DNA of 35,623 nt from an uncultured Eubacteriales bacterium (GTDB lineage: Bacteria; Bacillota; Clostridia; Christensenellales; CAG-138): contig CADAPG010000013.1 in assembly GCA_902789675.1 (NCBI GenBank), positions 1 to 35,623 on the forward strand, read 5' to 3'. The notes beneath the pieces are model-generated. The model was not told the DNA's origin. It did not search any database and saw only the letters and a program-made list of their open reading frames with translations. Shown piece after piece: positions 24,668 through 32,072 of the stretch (positions are counted from its first letter, which is position 1; every line of letters starts with the position of its first letter). A program made the translations under genes and the position numbers.

Positions 24668-24694
24668 AGCTTCCTCCGGGAAACGCTATGTCTT
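24661..24694 (-). promoter_or_regulatory. Hairpin over the ylbJ start codon and ribosome binding site
   Basis: In the minus-strand transcript AAGACATAGC (24694-24685) pairs perfectly over ten bases with GCTATGTCTT (24670-24661), which contains the ATG of ylbJ. The 14-base loop holds the GGAGGA. The start codon is therefore in the stem and the Shine-Dalgarno in the loop. On the plus strand the same stem is followed by TTT, but no plus-strand gene needs a terminator here. Confidence 0.6.
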
Positions 24695-24705
24695 TTTCTG
24701 CAGGA

Positions 24706-25494
24706 TTATGCCTGCTGCTTCAGCTTCTGCCGGATTTCCGGCAGCGCTTCCGACGCGGCGGCTCTGCCGATCGCAATGCACTTTGCGGCGTCGTGCGGGA
24801 CGAGCCTGCCCATAAACGAGACATCCGGGCGGATCAGCACGTCCGCGCCGGAAGGCGCAAGCGTGTCGATCGCCGCGCGCATCAGATCGACCGAGCGGAA
24901 CGCGATCGAATACGCGTTCGATCGCTTCGGCGCATACGGCGGACAGATCGAGAGATCGACGCCGATCACGACGTCCGCGCCGTTTTCACGGAGGATCGCG
25001 GCGGGGATCGACTCCAGCGTGCCGCCGTCGATATAGGTCGCGCCGCCGATCGTGAACGGGCGCAGAAGCCCCGGGATCGCGATGCTTGCGCGCACCGCGT
25101 CGGCAAGCCTGCCTTCGTGCAGATAGCAGGTTTTGCCGGTTGCAAGGTCGACCGCGGAGCACCAGAACGGAACGCAGGTTTCTTGAAACGTGCGGTTCTC
25201 CGTGACGACGGCGCAGAGCTTCAGAAACTTCTGCCCGGAAAAGAGCCCGGACCGGAACGGATTCGGCGGGTCGAGAACGTCGCGCCGACTGAGCTTTGCG
25301 GCAAATGCGCCGAGGGCGTACAGGTCCATTTCGGCTGCGTATGCCGCGCCCATAAACGCGCCGACGGATGCGCCGGACAGATAATCGATCTGGATCCCCG
25401 CTTCCTCAAGCACCTGCAGAACGCCGATATGTGCAAGCCCGCGCATGCCGCCGGAGCCGAGCGCGACGCCGACACGTTTTCTTGTTGTCTTCAT
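24706..25494 (-). CDS. ylbK: Patatin-like phospholipase / esterase (RssA/YlbK type)
   Basis: This 262-residue patatin-fold hydrolase uses a Ser-Asp dyad. The oxyanion loop is GSGGMRG (13-19), the nucleophile elbow is GASVG (Ser43) and the catalytic Asp lies in YIDGGTLESIP. No signal peptide is present, so it acts in the cytoplasm or at the membrane. Its size and motif order match the YlbK/RssA group. Together with the next gene it forms a ylbK-ylbJ pair. ATG 25494 follows TAGGTGAT; an apparent long upstream extension is antisense to the deacetylase gene and is not real. Confidence 0.88.
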   Translation of the reverse strand: MKTTRKRVGVALGSGGMRGLAHIGVLQVLEEAGIQIDYLSGASVGAFMGAAYAAEMDLYALGAFAAKLSRRDVLDPPNPFRSGLFSGQKFLKLCAVVTENRTFQETCVPFWCSAVDLATGKTCYLHEGRLADAVRASIAIPGLLRPFTIGGATYIDGGTLESIPAAILRENGADVVIGVDLSICPPYAPKRSNAYSIAFRSVDLMRAAIDTLAPSGADVLIRPDVSFMGRLVPHDAAKCIAIGRAAASEALPEIRQKLKQQA

Positions 25495-25552
25495 CCGATC
25501 ACCTACCGTATTTTTTATGAGTATTGCCGATCTTAAAAGGATTATACACAAC

Positions 25553-25581
25553 TGGACAAACGGAAGCAGGTATGATAAAAT
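25553..25581 (+). promoter_or_regulatory. Promoter of the polysaccharide deacetylase gene
   Basis: TGGACA (25553-25558), 17 bases, TAAAAT (25576-25581), about 52 bases before the ATG at 25634. The AT-rich stretch 25495-25600 separates divergent genes. Confidence 0.6.
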
Positions 25582-25633
25582 AATGTAAATTATGAGGAAA
25601 GTCGAATCGACATTCGGCATTTGGAGAGGGAAC

Positions 25634-26926
25634 ATGAAAAAAACACTGGTTTGTATGATCCTGATCGCAGTGATGCTGTTTTCCGCCTGCACAGCCGGAG
25701 ACAATGCGACCGAGCAATCGGCTGCAGCGCCGCAGCAAATGACGGAAGCGCCGGCTCCGAAGGAGGAGACGGTGGCGATCGTTGAGACCCCCACGCCGGA
25801 ACCGACCGATACGCCGGAACCGACCGAGGAACCGACGCCGAGCCCGGAACCCACGCCCACGCCGGAACCCACGCCCACGCCGGAACCGACGCCGGAACCC
25901 ACGCCCACGCCGCATCCGACGCCGCTGCCCGACCCGTATATGTCGTTTGATACGGATCTGGTCGTGCTGACGCCCGGCAAGGAAGCAACCCTGAATCTGA
26001 ACGCCGAGAACACAAAGGATCTCCCTGTCAATTCCAATATGGAGATCCGTCTTGAAGACGGAAGGATCGTCGGCTGGGGAAAGGTCGCCAAAAAGAAAAA
26101 GAACACCGTAAAGGTCACGCTGCCGGAGAGCCTTCCGCCGCGCACGACGCTGTATCTCTATGTGCAGGGGTCCGAGCTTCCGATCGACATGAAGGACGTC
26201 GCGGTGATCGACAGGAACTACGAGCAGATCTACGGAAACTATTCGCGCGACGACAAGATGGTCGCCTTCACGTTTGACTGCGCCTACGGCGAGGTCAATA
26301 CGGACTGGATCCTCGATACGCTGAAGGAGTACAACATTCACGTCACGTTCTTCATGACGGGCGGGTGGATCGGCAATCACGGTCCCTGGATCGAAAGAAT
26401 GATCGAGGAGGGACACGAGATCGGCAACCATTCGATGACGCATCCGAATCTGAACGAAACCTCCGATAAGAAGGTTGCGTATGAGATCGCGCACCCGATC
26501 GAGATGATGCTCGAAAACCACGGGTACAGAATGCATCTGTTCCGCTGCCCGTACGGAAAGAACAGCCCCCGCGTCAGCGCGATCGCACGCTTCAACGGAT
26601 GTGAAACGATCAAATGGGGACAGACCTCGAAGGACGCGACCGACGGATGGACCGGCAAGAAGATCATCGACCTTGTTCTGAAGGAGCTTCAGCCCGGCGA
26701 CATCATCCTTTGCCACAACGGCGCAAAGGAGGTTCGAAAATACCTTCGCCCGATCCTCGACGAGCTGATCAAACGCGGCTACACGTTCGGCACCGTTTCC
26801 GAGCTGATGGGCTGGGAGTGGGAGGATACCTACACGGTTCGCGAACAGAGAAAAGCCGAGCAGGCGGGGACGGAACAGGCGGAGCCGGGCAACGACGGTC
26901 AGACCGATCCGGAATCGGGTGATTGA
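25634..26926 (+). CDS. Lipoprotein polysaccharide deacetylase (CE4/NodB) with Pro-Thr stalk
   Basis: This 430-residue protein has a lipoprotein signal (lipobox FSAC, Cys19), a Pro/Thr/Glu repeat stalk (residues 51-99, PTPEP units), a beta-rich middle domain (about 101-190) and a NodB domain (207-390). NodB motifs are FTFDCAYGE (catalytic Asp215), NHSMTHP (His266, His270), FRCPYG (Arg304), the late DGW, and ILCHNG (His361). The second Asp of the usual TFDDG, a metal ligand, is Cys216. It most likely deacetylates peptidoglycan or another wall glycan, or uses a modified metal site. ATG 25634 follows GGAGAGGG. An upstream in-frame ATG at 25592 lacks a site. Confidence 0.88.
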   Translation: MKKTLVCMILIAVMLFSACTAGDNATEQSAAAPQQMTEAPAPKEETVAIVETPTPEPTDTPEPTEEPTPSPEPTPTPEPTPTPEPTPEPTPTPHPTPLPDPYMSFDTDLVVLTPGKEATLNLNAENTKDLPVNSNMEIRLEDGRIVGWGKVAKKKKNTVKVTLPESLPPRTTLYLYVQGSELPIDMKDVAVIDRNYEQIYGNYSRDDKMVAFTFDCAYGEVNTDWILDTLKEYNIHVTFFMTGGWIGNHGPWIERMIEEGHEIGNHSMTHPNLNETSDKKVAYEIAHPIEMMLENHGYRMHLFRCPYGKNSPRVSAIARFNGCETIKWGQTSKDATDGWTGKKIIDLVLKELQPGDIILCHNGAKEVRKYLRPILDELIKRGYTFGTVSELMGWEWEDTYTVREQRKAEQAGTEQAEPGNDGQTDPESGD

Positions 26927-27032
26927 GACCGCCTTGCAGGTCCCCGAAGCACGCCTTCGCGGGCTTGCGAAGATCGGAAAATCGACGGCGGAATGCTGTC
27001 ATAAGATAAAATCGAAAGGAGAAATTGCACGT

Positions 27033-27749
27033 ATGACAAGACAAACGATCAAACAGAATGCAAAGGAAGCGCTTCGCTTCCGGTATTGGCCGATCATCGG
27101 CGCCGAGCTGATCGCAGGCGCGCTGATGGGCGGCGCAAGCGGCTTTTCCGGCGGCGTGAGCGGCAACAGTGCAAACTTCAAGGAGGTTGCAAACGACCCT
27201 GAGACCGCAAAGCTCTTTTTGGGGATCCTCGCTGTGATTGCGGTCGTCGCGCTGATCGCGTCCCTCGTCGGACTTCTGTACACGTTCCTGTTCGGCAACG
27301 TGATCAAGGTCGGGATCTCCGGGATCCGTCTGAAGGCATATCACAAGGAGTCCTTCCGGATCGTCGATCTGTTTTCGGGGCTGAAGTCCTATAAGAAGAA
27401 CATCGGCACGATGGCTCTCTATACGCTGTTTATCACGCTCGGCTTCATGTGCTTTTTTGTGCCCGGTATCATCGTTGCGCTGGGACTCTATGAGGTCCCG
27501 TACATGCTCGCCGAGGATCCGAACATCTCCGGCATGGAAGCCATTCGCCGTTCGTGGGAGAACATGAAGGGACACAAGGGCGAGCTGTTCGTCCTGCATC
27601 TTTCCTTCATCGGATGGATCCTGCTGACGATCCTGACCTTCGGCGTCCTTGCGATTTTCTATGCCGGACCTTACATGTCGCTTGCGGAAGCGGGCTTCTA
27701 TCGCGGGATGCACCCGGTACAGATCGAAGAACCGGCGCCGGAAGCATAA
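27033..27749 (+). CDS. DUF975 family membrane protein
   Basis: This 238-residue protein has four or five membrane helices and the DUF975 layout. The N-terminal motif MTRQTIKQNAKEAL is followed by a helix starting YWPIIGAEL, a glycine/serine-rich loop, and the C-terminal VPGIIVALGLYEVPYMLAED and GMEAIRRSWENMKGHKGELF segments, then a final amphipathic FYRGMHPV. The function is not known. ATG 27033 is chosen because the family N-terminus begins here; AAAGGAG lies 12-14 bases upstream, a long spacing. It follows the deacetylase gene by 106 bases and ends at a strong terminator. Confidence 0.85.
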   Translation: MTRQTIKQNAKEALRFRYWPIIGAELIAGALMGGASGFSGGVSGNSANFKEVANDPETAKLFLGILAVIAVVALIASLVGLLYTFLFGNVIKVGISGIRLKAYHKESFRIVDLFSGLKSYKKNIGTMALYTLFITLGFMCFFVPGIIVALGLYEVPYMLAEDPNISGMEAIRRSWENMKGHKGELFVLHLSFIGWILLTILTFGVLAIFYAGPYMSLAEAGFYRGMHPVQIEEPAPEA

Positions 27750-27766
27750 CGGAAGATTCAAAAGAA

Positions 27767-27796
27767 AACCGTCCGAATGTTCGGACGGTTTTTGCT
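27767..27796. terminator. Bidirectional terminator between DUF975 gene and phosphatase gene
   Basis: AAACCGTCCGA (27767-27777), loop ATGT, TCGGACGGTTT (27782-27792), then TTT on the plus strand; on the minus strand the stem is followed by TTTCTTTTG. It lies between convergent genes and probably serves both. Confidence 0.88.
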
Positions 27797-27809
27797 GTCT
27801 TTACGGATG

Positions 27810-28943
27810 TTATTGTGCGATCCGCGCAAGTACGGCGTCGATCTCCGCGTCGGTCATGCCGACGGAAAGAAGGAAGCTTCGCGCGTAAACGGAAAGATCG
27901 GCGGTCGTGATGTCGACGGAATCGTCGTTTACGATGTAGCGGATCATGGCGACCAGGTTCCGGTTCAGGATCGTGTCGTATTTCGTTTTGTCGCTTTGCT
28001 CCGTGATCTTGTAATAGTTGTCGTAGGTGAGCATGTAGTCGTCGACGAGCTCCCGATAGCCTGCGCCCGCAAGCGCTTCCAGCAGCATGCACATAAACCC
28101 GGTGCGGTCCTTGCCCTCGGTGCAGTGGACAAGATACGGCCCCTCCTGCGCGCTCATGGCCCTGAGACCGTCGCAGACCTTGGCTTTGAAATCATCCGCC
28201 TGAAAGTTCATGCTCATCGAAAGCAGGATAACATGACCGCCCTCGTAAAGGGACAGCCAGTACGGCGAACGGAAATCGTCCGCCGCCATGTATTTCTGCA
28301 CCTTCGCTTCGTTGTCGGCAAGGTCCACGACGCAGTTTACGCCGGCTTCCCCGATCAGCGCGTCGACATAGGATGCACGGTTGTGCTGGTTGTCGCAGGG
28401 GGAGGCGGAGCGATAGAGCACGTTTTCTTTGAGACGTCCGACGTTGACCGCGCGGAAATTTGCAAACACTGCGTCGCTCGGGTACTTTTCACGCTCGTCA
28501 TAATAGTGGATGTCGCTGGCTTCCTGCACGTTGAGGTACTTGCCGCGCTCCTTCAAGGTGACGGATGCGGTCATGCCGTCGTCCAGCCCCGCGAATTCCC
28601 ACACGTCCTTTCCGTAGTTGATCGCCGCCTTGATATAGTCGTAACCGGGATACGCAACGAGCAGCGGTTCGTTGACGTTCACGTAATAGCCGTTGAAGTA
28701 GGGCAGATCGTCCATCGTAAAGCCGTTTGAGAACGCGACGGTCACGGAATCGCCGTATTCGAAGCCGCGCGCATTGAAGTCGTCGATCGTCATCTTAAGA
28801 TAGACGCCGCCGAACTCCGTCTCGTGGATCAAGCCGAGACCGTCGACGGACGGTGCGGACGCCTGCTTTCCGGAACAGGCGGCAAGACAGGACAGCAGAA
28901 AGACGACGGCAAGGAACGCGGAAAGTATTTGTGAACTGCGCAT
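27810..28943 (-). CDS. Lipoprotein tyrosine-phosphatase-like protein with N-terminal extra domain
   Basis: This 377-residue lipoprotein (signal peptide, lipobox LAAC) has two domains. The C-terminal domain (about 160-377) holds the phosphatase P-loop HCTEGKDRTGF with Cys274 and the conserved Arg, and an upstream YRSASPCD segment typical of bacterial tyrosine phosphatases. The N-terminal domain (about 35-150: LKMTIDDFNARGFEYGDSVT, VAFSNG, YPGYDYIKAAINYG, KERGKYLNVQE) weakly resembles the C-terminal domain of SAM hydrolase/halogenase proteins; I am not sure. The protein should act outside the membrane. ATG 28943 follows AAAGGAG. It follows fba in the same direction, with a terminator in between. 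Confidence 0.82.
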   Translation of the reverse strand: MRSSQILSAFLAVVFLLSCLAACSGKQASAPSVDGLGLIHETEFGGVYLKMTIDDFNARGFEYGDSVTVAFSNGFTMDDLPYFNGYYVNVNEPLLVAYPGYDYIKAAINYGKDVWEFAGLDDGMTASVTLKERGKYLNVQEASDIHYYDEREKYPSDAVFANFRAVNVGRLKENVLYRSASPCDNQHNRASYVDALIGEAGVNCVVDLADNEAKVQKYMAADDFRSPYWLSLYEGGHVILLSMSMNFQADDFKAKVCDGLRAMSAQEGPYLVHCTEGKDRTGFMCMLLEALAGAGYRELVDDYMLTYDNYYKITEQSDKTKYDTILNRNLVAMIRYIVNDDSVDITTADLSVYARSFLLSVGMTDAEIDAVLARIAQ

Positions 28944-28965
28944 GGAAAGACTCCTTTCGGGATTC

Positions 28966-28998
28966 GAAAAACGCCCGATCCGAAAACCGGACCGGGCG
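28966..28998 (-). terminator. Terminator after fba
   Basis: On the minus strand CGCCCGGTCCG (28998-28988) pairs with CGGATCGGGCG (28982-28972), with one G-U pair, around loop GTTTT. It is followed by TTTTT (28971-28967). It lies 16 bases after the fba stop and 23 bases upstream of the phosphatase start. Confidence 0.82.
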
Positions 28999-29013
28999 CA
29001 GGAAAACAGGGGA

Positions 29014-29997
29014 TTATGCTTTGCCGTTGCAGCCGAGCACGTCGACCAGCTTATGCTGCACCATCTTCTGGATGGCGGCACGCGCGGGCTTCAGGTACTG
29101 ACGCGGATCGAAATGATCCGGATGCTCGTTGAAATACTGACGGATGCATGCCGTCATCGCAAGGCGCAGGTCGCTGTCGATGTTGATCTTGCAGACCGCC
29201 ATGCGCGCCGCTTCACGAAGCTGCTCCTCGGGGATGCCGACCGCGTCGGGCATTCTGCCGCCGTTCTCGTTGATGATCTTGACGAACTCCTGCGGAACGG
29301 AGGAGGAACCGTGCAGAACGATCGGGAATCCGGGCAGACGCTTTTCGACTTCGCGGAGGATGTCGAACCGGAGGGGCGGGGGAACCAGAAGACCCTGTTC
29401 GTTGCGCGTGCACTGCGCGGCGGTGAACTTATACGCGCCGTGGCTCGTGCCGATCGCGATCGCCAGCGAGTCGCAGCCGGTGCTCTCGACGAATTCCTGC
29501 ACGTCGTCCGGATGCGTATAGGAGGAATCCTCCGCGGAAACGTTGACCTCGTCCTCGACGCCGGCAAGCGTGCCGAGCTCCGCCTCGACGACCACGCCGT
29601 GATCGTGCGCGTATTCGACGACCTGTTTGGTGATGGCGATGTTCTCCTTGAGCGGAAGACCCGACTTGTCGATCATGACGGAGGTGAAGCCGCCGTCGAT
29701 GCAGCTCTTGCACAGCTCGAAGCTGTCGCCGTGGTCCAGATGGACGCAGATCGGCAGATCAAAGCCTGCGTTCTGTTCGGCGTCCTCGATCGCCGCCTCG
29801 ATGAGCTTCATCAGGTAGATGTGGTTCGCGTATGCGCGGGCGCCCTTCGATACCTGCAGGATCAGCGGCGCGCGTTCCGCGATCGCCGCGGCGGTGATGC
29901 CCTGGATGATCTCCATGTTGTTGACGTTGAATGCGCCGATCGCGTATCCGCCGGCGTATGCCTTCTTGAACATTTCGGTGCTGGTTACGATTGCCAT
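29014..29997 (-). CDS. fba: Class II fructose-bisphosphate aldolase
   Basis: This 327-residue zinc enzyme splits fructose-1,6-bisphosphate in glycolysis and joins the trioses in gluconeogenesis. The motifs are GAFNVNN at the start, VHLDHGDS (His86 zinc, Asp88 and His89), EAELGTLAG (Glu), AIGTSHGAYK (His zinc) and VLHGSSSVP (His zinc), with INIDSDLRLAMT near the end. Length and motif order are typical of the short class IIB type. ATG 29997 follows AAAGGAGA. Transcription starts from the promoter at 30031-30059 and ends at 28966-28998. Confidence 0.95.
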   Translation of the reverse strand: MAIVTSTEMFKKAYAGGYAIGAFNVNNMEIIQGITAAAIAERAPLILQVSKGARAYANHIYLMKLIEAAIEDAEQNAGFDLPICVHLDHGDSFELCKSCIDGGFTSVMIDKSGLPLKENIAITKQVVEYAHDHGVVVEAELGTLAGVEDEVNVSAEDSSYTHPDDVQEFVESTGCDSLAIAIGTSHGAYKFTAAQCTRNEQGLLVPPPLRFDILREVEKRLPGFPIVLHGSSSVPQEFVKIINENGGRMPDAVGIPEEQLREAARMAVCKINIDSDLRLAMTACIRQYFNEHPDHFDPRQYLKPARAAIQKMVQHKLVDVLGCNGKA

Positions 29998-30030
29998 AGA
30001 AAAATCTCCTTTATCTAAGATTCTGACCTT

Positions 30031-30059
30031 ATTATATATCTCGGAAAAAGGAATTGCAA
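30031..30059 (-). promoter_or_regulatory. Promoter of fba
   Basis: On the minus strand TTGCAA (30059-30054), 17 bases, TATAAT (30036-30031). The -35 hexamer is self-complementary and is also the -35 of the divergent glycosyltransferase promoter. Confidence 0.75.
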
Positions 30060-30082
30060 CCGAAACTTTTTTGGGCTATACT
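30054..30082 (+). promoter_or_regulatory. Promoter of the glycosyltransferase gene, sharing its -35 with fba
   Basis: TTGCAA (30054-30059), 17 bases, TATACT (30077-30082), 25 bases before the start codon at 30108. The hexamer at 30054-30059 is identical on both strands. Confidence 0.72.
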
Positions 30083-30107
30083 GATAAAAAAGACGATGGA
30101 GGCAGCA

Positions 30108-31052
30108 ATGGCAGAAAAGATGCTTTCTTTGATCATTCCGGTCTATTACGAGGAAGAGGTCCTGATGGAGTCGTACCGCCGCATGGACGCCGCGATGCGG
30201 TCCGCGGGGCATCCGTATGAGATCATCTATGTGAACGACGGCAGCCGCGACGGCACGATGAAACAGCTGCGCGCTTTGGCGAAGGAGCATCCGGACACCG
30301 TGAAGGTCTATTCCTTCTCCCGGAACTTCGGACACCAGCTTGCCGTGACCTGCGGCATGGACCACGCGAAGGGCGACGCGCTGATCATCATCGACGTCGA
30401 CCTGCAGGATCCGCCGGAGCTGATCCCGAAGATGGTCGGGATGTGGAAGGACGGCGCGGACATCGTATACGGCAAACGGCTGAAGCGCAAGGGCGAAACG
30501 CTGTTCAAGAAGCTCACGGCAAAGCTCTATTACCGGCTCCTGTCCTCCATGAGCGCGTATCCGATCCCGCTCGACACCGGCGATTTCCGGCTTTTGGACC
30601 GCAAGGTTGCCGACGTATTCTTAAAGATGCGCGAGCAGGCGCGGTTTTTGCGCGGGATGTCCGCGTGGATGGGATTTGAGGCGGTCCCGATCGAGTACGT
30701 GCGCGAGGAGCGCGCGGCGGGCAAAACGAAGTATACGCTGAAGAAGATGATCCGCCTTGCCTGCGACGGCATCTTTAACTTCTCGTCAAAGCCGCTGGAG
30801 CTGCCGTTTGCGTTCGGCGTCGGACTCGGCGTGCTCGGCGTGCTCGGGCTGATCGCCATGATCGTACTGACCGCGATCCTCGGCGCGGGCTGTCCGCAGT
30901 GGCTGTGGGCGGCGGTCGGCGGTGTGTTGCTCTTTGCGCTGCTGTTCTGCTTTGTCGGGATCCAGGGCATGTACCTCGGCCGCATGTACGACGAGCTCAA
31001 GGACCGTCCGCTGTACATCGTCGCGGAGACGCTGAACGCCGACGAAGACTGA
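30108..31052 (+). CDS. Family 2 glycosyltransferase, GtrB/polyprenyl-phosphate type
   Basis: This 314-residue enzyme has a GT-A domain at residues 6-230: LSLIIPVYYEEEVL, YVNDGSRDGT, NFGHQLAVTCGMDHAKGD, IIIDVDLQDPPELI (metal site) and DTGDFRLLDRKV. Two C-terminal membrane helices follow (LPFAFGVGLGVLGVLGLIAM and VGGVLLFALLFCFVGIQG). This layout is that of GtrB/DPM1-like enzymes that load a sugar onto a polyprenyl phosphate for wall or surface glycans. ATG 30108 follows TGGAGG; an upstream in-frame TTG at 30054 lies inside the promoter. It is followed after 111 bases by the separately promoted MscS gene. Confidence 0.9.
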   Translation: MAEKMLSLIIPVYYEEEVLMESYRRMDAAMRSAGHPYEIIYVNDGSRDGTMKQLRALAKEHPDTVKVYSFSRNFGHQLAVTCGMDHAKGDALIIIDVDLQDPPELIPKMVGMWKDGADIVYGKRLKRKGETLFKKLTAKLYYRLLSSMSAYPIPLDTGDFRLLDRKVADVFLKMREQARFLRGMSAWMGFEAVPIEYVREERAAGKTKYTLKKMIRLACDGIFNFSSKPLELPFAFGVGLGVLGVLGLIAMIVLTAILGAGCPQWLWAAVGGVLLFALLFCFVGIQGMYLGRMYDELKDRPLYIVAETLNADED

Positions 31053-31104
31053 ATTCCCGATCCGTACCGCGGCGTTTTGCCGGAGAAGTCGGCTGCCGCG
31101 CGCC

Positions 31105-31133
31105 TTGACTTTGGATCGGACAGATAGTATACT
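31105..31133 (+). promoter_or_regulatory. Promoter of the mscS operon
   Basis: TTGACT (31105-31110), 17 bases, TATACT (31128-31133), 30 bases before ATG 31164. Confidence 0.78.
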
Positions 31134-31163
31134 GTATATAATCTCATGAGGGAGGATGTTCCA

Positions 31164-32072
31164 ATGAAATCGAAGAACAACCGGGAACGGGAGCGTTCCA
31201 AGAAATACGGGTCCCTGATCCGCGCCGTCGTGCTGGCGGCGATCGCCGCTCTGGTCTATGTGATCGGGCGGAAGGCGGGGATCTTCCAGGAGATCCCGAA
31301 GTTTGAATGGAACGGCAAAGCCGTGCTGCGCGGCGTTCTGACGCTTCTGGCGATGTTTGCGGCGGAGGGCGTCATTCTGTTCCTTCTGAACCTTCCGAAG
31401 CCGAAAAACAATCGTGTCCGCACGATGATCTCGCTTGCCAAGAACGTTCTGCGGTATGCGGTGATCCTTGCGGCGATCTGCGTAACGCTGACGATCTTCA
31501 ACGTGGATATCGTCACGATCCTTGCCGGTCTCGGGATTTTGGCGCTGATCATCGGCTTCGGCGCAGAGAGCCTGATCGCCGACATCGTCACCGGCATGTT
31601 CATCCTGATCGACAATCAGTACAACATCGGCGATATCATCGAGGTGGACGGCTTCCGCGGCACGGTCACGGAGATCAACGTGCGCTCGACGGTGATCACC
31701 GACGTCGGCGGCAATATCAAGATCATCAACAATTCGGATATGAAGAATATCCTGAACCGTTCGGACAATTCCTCGCTGTCGGTCGCGGATTTCCCGATCC
31801 CGTACGAAACGGATCTGGAAGCGCTCGAGAAGGAGATCCCGGGACTTTTACAGCAGATTTTCCGGAACAATCAGCCGCTCATGCTGAAGGTGCCCGAATA
31901 TCTCGGCGTCAACAAGCTGGACGACAGCGCGGTCCTTCTGCGATTCACGGTCGACGTCGCGGAGGGCGATATCTATATGGGCACGCGCGCGCTGAACCAC
32001 GATCTGTATATCGGAATGCGCAAGCTCGGCGTTGAGGTGCCGTTCCCGCAGATCGACGTCCATCAGAAATGA
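31164..32072 (+). CDS. mscS: Small-conductance mechanosensitive channel (MscS family)
   Basis: This 302-residue channel lets solutes out when the membrane is stretched. It has three or four helices, starting with IRAVVLAAIAALVYVIG. The pore-lining TM3 starts at about residue 115 (VTILAGLGILALIIGFGAES, then LIADIVTGMFILIDNQYNIG), and the beta domain follows (GDIIEVDGFRGTVTEINVRS, INNSDMKNILNRS). The basic N-terminal extension (KSKNNRERERSKKYG) is long. ATG 31164 is chosen since GGGAGG stands at proper spacing; ATG 31146 has none. Its stop overlaps the next gene by four bases. Confidence 0.92.
   Translation: MKSKNNRERERSKKYGSLIRAVVLAAIAALVYVIGRKAGIFQEIPKFEWNGKAVLRGVLTLLAMFAAEGVILFLLNLPKPKNNRVRTMISLAKNVLRYAVILAAICVTLTIFNVDIVTILAGLGILALIIGFGAESLIADIVTGMFILIDNQYNIGDIIEVDGFRGTVTEINVRSTVITDVGGNIKIINNSDMKNILNRSDNSSLSVADFPIPYETDLEALEKEIPGLLQQIFRNNQPLMLKVPEYLGVNKLDDSAVLLRFTVDVAEGDIYMGTRALNHDLYIGMRKLGVEVPFPQIDVHQK

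Noticed and set aside
25788..25930. Short tandem repeats that could suggest a CRISPR-like array
   Set aside because: The units are in-frame PTPEP codons in the stalk of the deacetylase gene, with no spacers.
30054..30107. TTG 30054 as the start of the glycosyltransferase
   Set aside because: It lies within the -35 box of the promoter. ATG 30108 has a proper ribosome binding site and begins right before the GT-A strand.
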